From Eubacterium sp. (lineage in GTDB: Bacteria; Bacillota; Clostridia; Lachnospirales; Lachnospiraceae), in contig JAIKXQ010000073.1 of NCBI GenBank assembly GCA_024684035.1, forward strand, positions 1 to 64,000: a stretch of DNA of 64,000 bases, read 5' to 3'. A model generated the notes under the pieces. That model saw only the letters and a list, made by a program, of their open reading frames with translations. It was not told where the DNA came from and searched no databases. The position numbers and the translations under genes were made by a program. Of the stretch, positions 27,389 to 38,161 are shown one piece after another (the first letter of the stretch is position 1; every line of letters begins with the position of its first letter).

Positions 27389-28715
27389 GTTCAGACGGGT
27401 GATGATTCTTATTCTTTTGTCAGAACTTCTCCTTTTTTTCGGGGCAAACTTCTATGTCGGGTACGGCGACAGCAAGTCCGGAAAGAATGCAGGAGACGGA
27501 GCTTATCGCGTGGAAATACAGCGGGCGCAGAAGGATATGGAGGTGTTTGCGGCTGAAACTACTGATCAGGAGTCGGACGTGTCGAAGTCAACCGGAGGAA
27601 CTCCGGTTTTGTCTGAAGGTGGGGACACACGGATCACAGCGCTTCCTCAGGAGCGGCTGGATGAAATCGCGGGGGACTATTCGTTGATCCTCGGGATTCG
27701 GCCTTTCGATGTGGAAGAACTGGTCAACGAGGAATACCGGGTGGAGGAAGTCGGGGGCGTGCTCTATCGCTTCGTCTACAGAACCGGCGGGAATAACAGT
27801 GTGGCGAAAAGTATGAACGTAGTGTTCGCAATGGTTTTTCTGCTGACGATGCTCGTACTGGTTTATATCCAGCGAAAGATTCTGGCGCCTTTTAACAGGA
27901 TGACCGGTGTCACGGAAGATCTGGCAAGGGGAAATCTTGCCATGCCTCTTTCGCAGGAAAAGAGCGGCTACTTCAAATCCTTTCTCTGGAGTATCGACAT
28001 GCTTCGGGAAAAACTGACAGATGACCGCACCAGGGAAATGGCGCTTCAGAAGGAGAAGAAAACCATTGTTCTCTCTCTGGCTCACGATATCAAGACGCCG
28101 CTGTCGGCTATCGATCTCTATGTAAAAGCCTTGTCGGAGAATCTCTATGACACTGGGGAGAAAAAAGAGGCTGCCCTTAAGGGAATTGAGAAAAACGCGG
28201 ATGAGATCAAGAAATATGTCAACGAGATTGTCACAGCTTCCAGAGAAGACTTCCTGGATCTGTCTGTAAAGATTGGAGAAATCTATCTTTCAGAGGTCTT
28301 AAAGCCGGTGACGAAGTACTATGCGGATAAACTGAATCTTCTGTCGATAAACTTTTCCATCGACGTGTACCAGGATGTACTGCTCTCCTGCGACGGATCC
28401 AGACTCATGGAGGCCATGCAGAACTGTATGGAGAATGCCATCAAATACGGAGACGGCAGAGAGATCCTCATCGGGATCGAAGAGGAAGAAAACTGTAAGC
28501 TCATTACCATTGAAAACTCCGGATGCAACCTGAGCGCGGAGGAAGAAGACTCTATCTTCGATTCTTTCTACCGTGGAAGCAACAGTCAGGGGATTCAGGG
28601 CAGCGGCCTCGGACTCTATATCTGCAGGGAGCTTCTGCGCGCGATGGGCGGCGAAGCCTACGCACGGATCGGGGAAGATCTTTTCCGGGTTACGCTTGTG
28701 GTGCCTATGGTTTAG
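27381..28715 (+). CDS. Sensor histidine kinase
   Basis: HAMP, LSLAHDIKTPLSAI H-box, ATPase GSGLGLYICRELLRAMGG. Confidence 0.95.
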   Translation: MNKFRRVMILILLSELLLFFGANFYVGYGDSKSGKNAGDGAYRVEIQRAQKDMEVFAAETTDQESDVSKSTGGTPVLSEGGDTRITALPQERLDEIAGDYSLILGIRPFDVEELVNEEYRVEEVGGVLYRFVYRTGGNNSVAKSMNVVFAMVFLLTMLVLVYIQRKILAPFNRMTGVTEDLARGNLAMPLSQEKSGYFKSFLWSIDMLREKLTDDRTREMALQKEKKTIVLSLAHDIKTPLSAIDLYVKALSENLYDTGEKKEAALKGIEKNADEIKKYVNEIVTASREDFLDLSVKIGEIYLSEVLKPVTKYYADKLNLLSINFSIDVYQDVLLSCDGSRLMEAMQNCMENAIKYGDGREILIGIEEEENCKLITIENSGCNLSAEEEDSIFDSFYRGSNSQGIQGSGLGLYICRELLRAMGGEAYARIGEDLFRVTLVVPMV

Positions 28716-28769
28716 TATAACGGTTCTTAAATAACCCGGGCGAACGACGCACTGAAAAAATTCCGGGAC

Positions 28770-28801
28770 TTAAGGATTAGTTAAGAATTGGAATGGTAGC
28801 A
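28770..28801 (+). promoter_or_regulatory. Candidate response-regulator site (TTAAGGAT-TAG-TTAAGAAT) overlapping the promoter of the ABC permease gene
   Basis: 8-bp direct repeat with 11-bp period, 7 bp upstream of a -10-like TAGCAT (28796-28801). Confidence 0.4.
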
Positions 28802-28866
28802 TATCCATATACCCGAGAGGTGATCGGGGCACTAGCAGAATTATGTAATAAAAGGGGACGGTGGAC

Positions 28867-31248
28867 ATGTATTTTACCATTTTGAAAAAAGATCTGAAGC
28901 GGAAACGAACCATGGCCGTGATCATTTTTTTGTTCACGGTGCTGGCGGCCTGCTTCGTGGCCAGCGGCATCAACAACGCCGTGACAGTAATGAACGGAAC
29001 GGACTATTTCTTTGAGAAAGCCGGGGTCAGCAACTTCGTCATCGTAGATGCGGGGGACGGAAAAGCGCTACGCGAGGAGATGAAAAAACTCTCCTGCGTG
29101 AAGGGAATCCGACAGGACCGGGTCATCATGGCTCAGACTTCCAATGTCTGGAAGGATGAGAAAAACGAGAAATCCGAGATGCTCCTCATTCAGTCGGTGT
29201 ACAGGGACGGCCTTCGCTACTTCGATCAGGACAATGAGCGGATCACTTCGGTGAAGAAGGGGGAAATCTACCTTCCACAGAAGATGATCGACAGTTTCGA
29301 AGTAAAGTGCGGCGACACGGTTCATTTAAAACAGAATGGCATCACGAAGGATCTGGTGCTGGCAGGTACCTTAAAGGACGCTGTCATGGGAGCTCCCATG
29401 ATGGGAGGATCCAGAGTTTTGATCAGCAAAGAAGACGAAAAGGACTTCGTGAAAGCTTCTGATCTCTCGGTGCCTCAGGGATCCATCTTCTATATTCAGA
29501 CCACGGATGCGGACGCCGTGACGGAGAGCTGCTCGGAAGTTCCTTCCATCATTCAGTGTCTGCCGGGGAGCACTCTCCGGCTGGCCTACATCATGAGTAT
29601 GATCGTAGCTATGAGCGTGCTGGCCATCAGCGTCTGTCTGATCCTGGTAGCTTTCGTCGTTCTCAAATATGTCATCGCGTTTTCCATCAACGAGGAGTTC
29701 CGGGAAATCGGTGTCATGAAAGCCATCGGAATTACGAACAGAAAGATCCGGAGCTTATTCGTCGTGAAGTACGCCTGTATAGCACTGGCGGGATCTGTGC
29801 TGGGCTTCTTCGCAAGCATTCCCTTCGGGAATCTGCAGATCGAGGCGATCTCAAAAAATATGGTGCTGGGAAATGACGGAGGAATCTGGCTCAATATCGG
29901 GGGGGCTGTTTTTGTGGCGCTGCTGATGGTGTCTCTGGCATACTTCTCTACAGCGAAGGTGAAGAAGTACACGCCGCTGGACGCCATTCGGAGCGGAGAG
30001 ACGGGAGAGCGGTACGGCAAGAAAACAAAGATGAAACTTTCCGGAAGCAGACTTGGCAACGCACACTTTCTGGCGTGGAACGACGTGCTCAGCTATCCGA
30101 AACGGTACATCACCATTATGATCTCCTTCGTGCTCTGTTCCGTTTTTACCTTCGGACTGGTGCTGATGGCGGACACCATGCGAAGTGACAAACTGGTGGA
30201 ATCCTTCGGAACAAGAGGTGATGTCTATCTGTTGCCGGAGTCCATCCGTGAGGATAATCAGAATAAGATCATTGAGGCAAACGCCGCAGGAATAGCCTGT
30301 GAAACAGATCCTTATGACGACTCAGCTCATGAGATCGGGAAAAAACTGAAAGAAAACGGTATGCCCGGGCGTGTCAGCATCGAGCTTTTCTACTCCTACA
30401 AGATTGAAATAAACGGAAAAAAGAAGAATGCTTTTTTCGAGAAAAATCCCTATGTGAAGATGACGGATTACAAGTATGAAGAGGGCACGGCGCCGAAATA
30501 TGCCGACGAGATCGCCATTACGGACAAGATCCGCAAGGAATATGGCGTCGGCATCGGCGACAAGGTTGTGGTGGAGTTCAACACGGGGAAAAAGACCTGT
30601 CTGATCACGGCGGTTCACACCACCATGAATCAGCTGGGAGACTGCTTCCTGCTTCACACCGACGCGCCCACAAGGCCGGAGGATGTGGACATGACGATGT
30701 TGTACCAGGTTTCCTTTGACGACAATCCTTCCTCTGCGGTGATTGATCAGCGGGTGGAGAAATTAAAAGAAATTTTTGATTCGGACAATATTATGAACGC
30801 CACGGATTATGTTGTGGACTGTATGAAATCGGCGGATACCATGGATGCGGTGACCATGCTGCTTCTTGTCATCACTCTTCTGGTGGTTGTACTGGTAGCG
30901 ATTCTGATGGAGCGATCCTTCATTGCGGATGAGGAAGGAAGTATCGCGGTGCTCAGGGCCATCGGCTTTTCGGAGAGAGCAGTCATCCGGTGGCACGTCT
31001 GCCGCTTTATGATCGTGGCCGTAATCTCGGAGGTGGTGGCGGTTATTTTTACCCTTCCGGTGACCCATCTCTGGACAGATCCCATCTGGTCCATGATGGG
31101 ACAGACAAAGGTGGAATATAACTTCAAGCCGCTGTCTATGTTCGTGATTTATCCGGGTATTATCCTGGGTTGTACACTGGCCGCGGCTCTTGGAACAGCC
31201 GTTTACACGAGGAGGATCAAGGCGGCGGATGTGGTAAATATCGAGTGA
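28867..31248 (+). CDS. ABC transporter permease (FtsX-like, two FtsX domains)
   Basis: EFREIGVMKAIGITNRKIRSLFVVKY and GSIAVLRAIGFSERAVIRWHV FtsX motifs; ORF opens at 28861. Confidence 0.93.
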   Translation: MYFTILKKDLKRKRTMAVIIFLFTVLAACFVASGINNAVTVMNGTDYFFEKAGVSNFVIVDAGDGKALREEMKKLSCVKGIRQDRVIMAQTSNVWKDEKNEKSEMLLIQSVYRDGLRYFDQDNERITSVKKGEIYLPQKMIDSFEVKCGDTVHLKQNGITKDLVLAGTLKDAVMGAPMMGGSRVLISKEDEKDFVKASDLSVPQGSIFYIQTTDADAVTESCSEVPSIIQCLPGSTLRLAYIMSMIVAMSVLAISVCLILVAFVVLKYVIAFSINEEFREIGVMKAIGITNRKIRSLFVVKYACIALAGSVLGFFASIPFGNLQIEAISKNMVLGNDGGIWLNIGGAVFVALLMVSLAYFSTAKVKKYTPLDAIRSGETGERYGKKTKMKLSGSRLGNAHFLAWNDVLSYPKRYITIMISFVLCSVFTFGLVLMADTMRSDKLVESFGTRGDVYLLPESIREDNQNKIIEANAAGIACETDPYDDSAHEIGKKLKENGMPGRVSIELFYSYKIEINGKKKNAFFEKNPYVKMTDYKYEEGTAPKYADEIAITDKIRKEYGVGIGDKVVVEFNTGKKTCLITAVHTTMNQLGDCFLLHTDAPTRPEDVDMTMLYQVSFDDNPSSAVIDQRVEKLKEIFDSDNIMNATDYVVDCMKSADTMDAVTMLLLVITLLVVVLVAILMERSFIADEEGSIAVLRAIGFSERAVIRWHVCRFMIVAVISEVVAVIFTLPVTHLWTDPIWSMMGQTKVEYNFKPLSMFVIYPGIILGCTLAAALGTAVYTRRIKAADVVNIE

Positions 31249-31316
31249 TAGTGTCCGGAGTATGGACAGAGACGTCCATCCGGTTTCGGAGAGATATGCG
31301 CGATGAGTGATCTTAG

Positions 31317-31409
31317 AAAACGCTCCGCTTAGATGCGCACTCGCGCGATATGTAGATGCGTTGCATCCGCGCTCGGCGCGAGAATGTCGCTAGCGACATT
31401 CTTTTTTAA
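31317..31409 (+). repeat. Intergenic repeat family, copy 2 (long 3' module, inside the ABC operon)
   Basis: AACGCTCCGCTTAGATGCGCACTCGCGCGATATGTAGATGCGTTGCATCCGCGCTCGGCGCGAGAATGTCGCTAGCGACATTCTTTTTT. Confidence 0.9.
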
Positions 31410-31432
31410 ATACAGAAAGGAAGAATATAAAA

Positions 31433-32197
31433 ATGGCAAGTGTACTGGCGGTACAGAATCTGTGCAAGACATATGTGGTAGATAAGAGACAGAACAATGT
31501 TCTGAAGAATGTGAATTTTAATATCGAAGAAGGAGACATGGTGGCGATCATGGGACCTTCCGGCTCCGGCAAGTCCACACTGCTCTATGCGGTGTCCGGT
31601 ATGGATCGCCCCACCAGTGGGGAGATTGTTTTTTCCGGAGAGCGTATGCAGGAATTCAGCGAGAAGAAACTGGCGCAGCTGCGGCTCACAAGGATGGGTT
31701 TCATTTTTCAGCAGATGTATATGTTGAAGAATCTGACGATCCTGGATAACGTGCTTTTGCCGGCCATGGAGAACAGGGAGGCGAAGCTGTCCCGGAAGGA
31801 GAAGACGGAGCGTGCAAAAGAGCTGCTCCGCAAGATGTCCATCATCGACGTGGCGGACAATGACATCAATGAGGTATCCGGCGGTCAGCTTCAGAGAGCC
31901 TGCATCGCCAGAAGTATCATCAACAATCCTAAGATTCTCTTTGCGGATGAGCCCACAGGCGCATTGAACAGGGCGGCTTCCAACGACGTCATGGATGTGA
32001 TGGAGCGGTTGAATAAGGAAGGTACCACCATCATGATGGTCACCCACGACGCGAAGGTAGCGGCCAGATGTAAGCGGGTTCTCTACCTCGTGGACGGAAG
32101 CATCGTCGGAGAGTACAGGGCTCCGGAAGATGAAAGCTTAAGCCGTACGGACCGGGAGAGAAGACTGAATAACTGGCTCATGGAGCAGGGGTGGTGA
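31433..32197 (+). CDS. ABC transporter ATP-binding protein (LolD/MacB-like)
   Basis: Walker A GPSGSGKST, signature VSGGQLQRACIARSI, Walker B ILFADEPTGALN. Confidence 0.96.
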   Translation: MASVLAVQNLCKTYVVDKRQNNVLKNVNFNIEEGDMVAIMGPSGSGKSTLLYAVSGMDRPTSGEIVFSGERMQEFSEKKLAQLRLTRMGFIFQQMYMLKNLTILDNVLLPAMENREAKLSRKEKTERAKELLRKMSIIDVADNDINEVSGGQLQRACIARSIINNPKILFADEPTGALNRAASNDVMDVMERLNKEGTTIMMVTHDAKVAARCKRVLYLVDGSIVGEYRAPEDESLSRTDRERRLNNWLMEQGW

Positions 32198-32377
32198 CAA
32201 CGGGAATTCTTTAATATATAATAGGGAGATACGAAGTGATACAGGACAGGATGTATTGCGGCAACAGCGTGATCTCCCTGCAGGGTGAAAGGCCTGGAAG
32301 TGAACAACGACGGGATACGCTGCGATCGAATAGAATGACCGGGCAGAGCGCCGGTCAGAACTATGGAGGAAGAAAAT

Positions 32378-33271
32378 ATGTTTCAGGTATTTGTAGATTC
32401 AGCAGCGAATATCCCGGCGACGATTGTCAAGGAATACGGAATTCACGTGATCTCATTTGTAAATATGGTCAACGGAGAACCTCTCGTCTGCTTCAATCCG
32501 GATCTGACGGAGGAGCAGGAGCGTGAAGAGGGACGTAAGTATTACGACGCGATTCGCCAGGGAGCGGAAGTGAAAACTTCGCTGATCAGTACCGGTACCT
32601 TTGAAGATGAGTTTCGTCCGGTGTTGGAGGCCGGTGAGGATATCATCTATTTCAGCCTCAGTCACGGAATCAGCGGAAACTACAATGCGGCAAGGATTGC
32701 GGTGGAAGAGCTTGCTGAAGAATTTCCGGAGCGGAAAATCCGGCTGGTGGATTCACTGAACGCATCTCTTGCCCAGGGAATTCTCGGAATCTATGCGGTG
32801 GAGATGAGAGAGAAGGGAGAGGACATCGACACCATTGCAGACCGTCTGCAGGAATATGCGCACAAGATGAACGGACTCTTTACGGTGGAAGATCTGAAAT
32901 ACCTCTCCAGAACAGGAAGACTGAGTAACGCAAAAGCTTTCGTTGGTAATATTCTCGGCATCAAGCCTATTCTCAAGGGAAGCAAAGAGGGTGTCATTGT
33001 GGCTTTTCAGAAGGTTCGCACCAGAAAGAGATCGCTTGCCACGATCATTGACCTGGTTGTAAAGAATATCGAGAATCCGGAGGATCAGATCATCGGTATT
33101 GCCCATGCGGACTGCTATGAGGAATCTCTCTACGTAATGGAGCAGATTCAGGAAAAGGTAAAGGTTCGCCGGTTCATCAATACTTCCTATGATTACTGCA
33201 CAGGTTCCCATGTGGGTCCCGGAACGATTGCTCTGTTCTTTATGGCAAAGGACAGAGAACTGGATCAGTAA
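32378..33271 (+). CDS. DegV-family protein (fatty-acid binding)
   Basis: FVDSAANIP, VKTSLISTGTFEDEF, ISHGISGNYNAARIA-like, LKYLSRTGRLSNAKAFVGNILGIKPIL. Confidence 0.95.
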   Translation: MFQVFVDSAANIPATIVKEYGIHVISFVNMVNGEPLVCFNPDLTEEQEREEGRKYYDAIRQGAEVKTSLISTGTFEDEFRPVLEAGEDIIYFSLSHGISGNYNAARIAVEELAEEFPERKIRLVDSLNASLAQGILGIYAVEMREKGEDIDTIADRLQEYAHKMNGLFTVEDLKYLSRTGRLSNAKAFVGNILGIKPILKGSKEGVIVAFQKVRTRKRSLATIIDLVVKNIENPEDQIIGIAHADCYEESLYVMEQIQEKVKVRRFINTSYDYCTGSHVGPGTIALFFMAKDRELDQ

Positions 33272-33301
33272 TAACAATCAGCTTTTTTACGAAAAAACAG
33301 T

Positions 33302-33335
33302 GACGCTTTCACACAAGGTGGAGGCGTCTTTTTTT
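33302..33335 (+). terminator. Terminator after degV
   Basis: GACGCTTTCACACAAGGTGGAGGCGTCTTTTTTT. Confidence 0.75.
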
Positions 33336-33593
33336 CGCCCTTTTTCGCAAGAAAAACTACTAAAAGAGCCGGTAAATTTCCTGGCAGTATTTGCGCAAGA
33401 TTTGAGTAGAAGCGAAACCGTTTCTTTTTTACAGTAATATCAGATAAGAAACTCGTGTGACCAAATAGGTGTACAGAAATTTTTTTAAAAGATAGATCGC
33501 AGGAAAACGGCCGGTCGGGTGGGATAAAGCTCATAGAACCGGCGTACAGGCGTGACGGCAGGACTCTGTGATCCGAAAATAAAAAAGAGATAA

Positions 33594-35528
<1,935 letters not shown>

Positions 35529-35560
35529 AAAAAATCCTATATGTAGACTCCCATAAGGCG

Positions 35561-35592
35561 CGTACCCCGGTTCATCCGGGCCGGGGCGCATC
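35561..35592 (+). terminator. Putative terminator after esterase
   Basis: CCCCGGTTCATCCGGGCCGGGG hairpin without a clear T run. Confidence 0.4.
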
Positions 35593-35599
35593 AAACAAG

Positions 35600-35775
35600 A
35601 AAGAAACTCTCATAGTAACTATGGCCGCGGAAACGGTCTGCCCGGGCAAAAGGGCAGGCAGGAATCCGCGGCTGCTTTGTTTTGTAGCATAAAAAATGTC
35701 TCGGCATGCTCTATGAGACAGGCCGGTAGTCTGGTCGCTGCTCTCATTTGCATCCACGCACGGGATGAGATATAC
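35600..35775 (+). ncRNA. Candidate structured RNA / leader upstream of the glycosyltransferase gene
   Basis: Nested stems: CTCATAG (35609-35615)/CTATGAG (35711-35717); GCCGCGGA (35624-35631)/TCCGCGGC (35665-35672); GTCTGCCC (35636-35643)/GGGCAGGC (35652-35659). Confidence 0.4.
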
Positions 35776-35844
35776 TTTTATGAATAATAGTTGAAACGGG
35801 GGATAGCATACGTAAATTGATAAAGGGACTTAACGGGGGAAAGA

Positions 35845-36711
35845 ATGAAGCACGCATATATGATTATTGCCCATAAAAATGACGTGACTTTTTCGACATT
35901 GCTCAGGATGCTGGATCATCCGGACAATGACATCTTTATCCATTTTGATGCGAAGGTAAAAGATTTCGGAACGGAGGAAATGCAGAAAATCAGAAATTCT
36001 CTGAGCCATGCAGGGATCTGTTTTACCAGGCGTACTTCTGTGATATGGGGAGGATACTCACAGATTCGGAGTGAACTGATCCTTCTGGAAGCGGCTGTGG
36101 GACATGGTCACTATGATTACTATCATCTGATCTCCGGACAGGATCTGCCGATTCAGTCAACAGAAGAAATCAACAGTTTTTTTGAGAAAAACAATGGAAA
36201 ACAGTTCATAGAAACATTTTCTTTGAGCGAAGCCTGTATGGACCGGGTGAAGTATTTTTACTTCGCCCAGGAGAGAATGGGAAGAAAAGAGCTGAAAGAT
36301 CTGGGATTGTTCCTGAAGCTGATCATGAAGGCAACCTACGTGATTCAGAACAGACTTAAACTCTACCGGAACCGGAAGATCAGGTTCATGAGAGGAGCCA
36401 ACTGGTTTTCAATTACCCACGAGTTGGCGGAATACATTCTGGAGAACCGGAAGTGGATTAGAAAGACTTTCCGCTGGACCAGATGCTGTGATGAAGTCTT
36501 TTTGCAGACCCTGATTCATAACACAAGATTTGAAGATCAGATCTCCGAACAAGGATATCTTCGATGCATTGACTGGGATCGCGGCATGCCTTACATCTGG
36601 AAACGGGAAGATCAGGATTATCTGCAGAAGAGCCCGATGTTGTTTGCCAGGAAATTTGACAGCAATGTAGATCCGGACATCGTTGAAAAAATCTGTGAGG
36701 CATATGGTTAA
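35845..36711 (+). CDS. Beta-1,6-N-acetylglucosaminyltransferase-like (GT14, core-2/I-branching type)
   Basis: HAYMIIAHKND, HFDAKV, YYHLISGQDLPIQSTEEINSFF, FMRGANWFSITHELAEYIL. Confidence 0.88.
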   Translation: MKHAYMIIAHKNDVTFSTLLRMLDHPDNDIFIHFDAKVKDFGTEEMQKIRNSLSHAGICFTRRTSVIWGGYSQIRSELILLEAAVGHGHYDYYHLISGQDLPIQSTEEINSFFEKNNGKQFIETFSLSEACMDRVKYFYFAQERMGRKELKDLGLFLKLIMKATYVIQNRLKLYRNRKIRFMRGANWFSITHELAEYILENRKWIRKTFRWTRCCDEVFLQTLIHNTRFEDQISEQGYLRCIDWDRGMPYIWKREDQDYLQKSPMLFARKFDSNVDPDIVEKICEAYG

Positions 36712-36816
36712 TATAAAAGATAGTGTCCTTGTGAGATAAAGTAGGGTATACTATAAACAGGAAGGAAAGTTTATCATTTTTTGATAGCAAAGCTTTATGA
36801 CAGGGAGACAATAATT

Positions 36817-37881
36817 ATGAGAAAAAGAATGAAGACTTTAACAGCAGCACTGTGCCTGGGACTTGTTTTTTCCATGATGGCAGGTTGTACATCGTCAACT
36901 GCAAGCGACAGGAAGCCGGCTACAAAATCGGAGTCCTCTGAGTCCTCTGATAAGGATACGAAAAAGAAAGCAGAGCCGACAGAGTCGCTGAAAGAAGCAA
37001 AGGCCAATTCAGATAAGGTGGCAGAAGCTCTCAAGAAGACGGAAGCGCTGAAGAACAAGACAGATAATGGCGATCAGGACGGCAAAGATGATAAAGACGG
37101 TGAGGATAAGCCGGATACAAAGAAAAAGTCAGGCGGAAAAGTAACCGTGGATGAGCAGGTGCTCCTGGATCAGGATGGCGTCAAGGTTACGGCTCTTGAA
37201 TACACCACAGGTGATTACATGGGAGACGGAATCAAGCTCCGCATCGAGAACAATACAGACAAATCTCTGAGACTCGCCGCCGATGCGCTGATCGTAAACG
37301 AGTGCATGATCAACAGCATGCTTGCCGTGGAGGTGGCTCCCGGAAAGAAGGCGAACGAGACCATGTATCTCTCCAAGACAGATCTGGAGGCAGCCGGTAT
37401 CACAGAGGTCGGCCAGGTAGAAGTTTATTTCCGCGGTTATGATGAGGATACCTACGACACCATTGTAAAATCCGACTGCGTCACGATCCGTACATCTGCT
37501 TACGACCGTATGGATACAAAGGTAGATGATTCCGGTGATGAAATCTACAATGCAAACGGAATCCGGATCGTCTGCAAGTCATTGGGTGAGAGCAATGAGT
37601 TTTCATCAAAGATCCTTCTCTACATGGAGAATACATCCGACAAAAAAGTTACCATCAGCGCGGACGACGTATCCATCGACGGAACAATGACGAGAGCGTA
37701 TATGGCATCTGAAGTTTATGCCGGCAGGAGACGTTTTGATGGAATTATGTTCCTCGCTTCAAATCTTGAGGAGAATAACATCGAGAAGATCGAGAACGTG
37801 GAACTCAAATTCAAGATCTATGATACGGAAACTTATGAAACTATCGCTGAGACAGACACGATTAAGCTGCTGGCGAAGTAA
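36817..37881 (+). CDS. Secreted lipoprotein of unknown function
   Basis: Lipobox MMAGC; charged linker; two similar beta domains (VLLDQDGVKVTALEYTTG..., EIYNANGIRIVCKSLGES...). Confidence 0.8.
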   Translation: MRKRMKTLTAALCLGLVFSMMAGCTSSTASDRKPATKSESSESSDKDTKKKAEPTESLKEAKANSDKVAEALKKTEALKNKTDNGDQDGKDDKDGEDKPDTKKKSGGKVTVDEQVLLDQDGVKVTALEYTTGDYMGDGIKLRIENNTDKSLRLAADALIVNECMINSMLAVEVAPGKKANETMYLSKTDLEAAGITEVGQVEVYFRGYDEDTYDTIVKSDCVTIRTSAYDRMDTKVDDSGDEIYNANGIRIVCKSLGESNEFSSKILLYMENTSDKKVTISADDVSIDGTMTRAYMASEVYAGRRRFDGIMFLASNLEENNIEKIENVELKFKIYDTETYETIAETDTIKLLAK

Positions 37882-37966
37882 TTCAGCAACAATAAAGTCG
37901 AATATCTGTATAGAAAAGCTTACCGCCAAAGGCAAGGTGCAAAAATACAGCAAATAACGAATGATG

Positions 37967-38004
37967 AAGCCCCGTACCACTCAAAAAGTGGTTGCGGGGC
38001 TTTT
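37967..38004 (+). terminator. Terminator
   Basis: AAGCCCCGtaCCACTcaaaaAGTGGttgCGGGGCTTTT. Confidence 0.9.
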
Positions 38005-38009
38005 CTGAT

Positions 38010-38137
38010 CTCATAGGAAATTCCTCAGAATTTCCCATGAGACAAAACGCTCCGCTTAGATGCGCACTCGCGCGATATGTAGATGCGTTGCATCCGCGCT
38101 CGGCGCGAGAATGTCGCTAGCGACATTCTTTTTTAAA
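38010..38137 (+). repeat. Intergenic repeat family, copy 3 (full length: hairpin + long 3' module)
   Basis: TCTCATAGGAAATTCCTCAGAATTTCCCATGAGACAAAACGCTCCGCTTAGATGCGCACTCGCGCG...AATGTCGCTAGCGACATTCTTTTTT. Confidence 0.92.
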
Positions 38138-38161
38138 GAATGGAGGATGACTATGCTGTGT

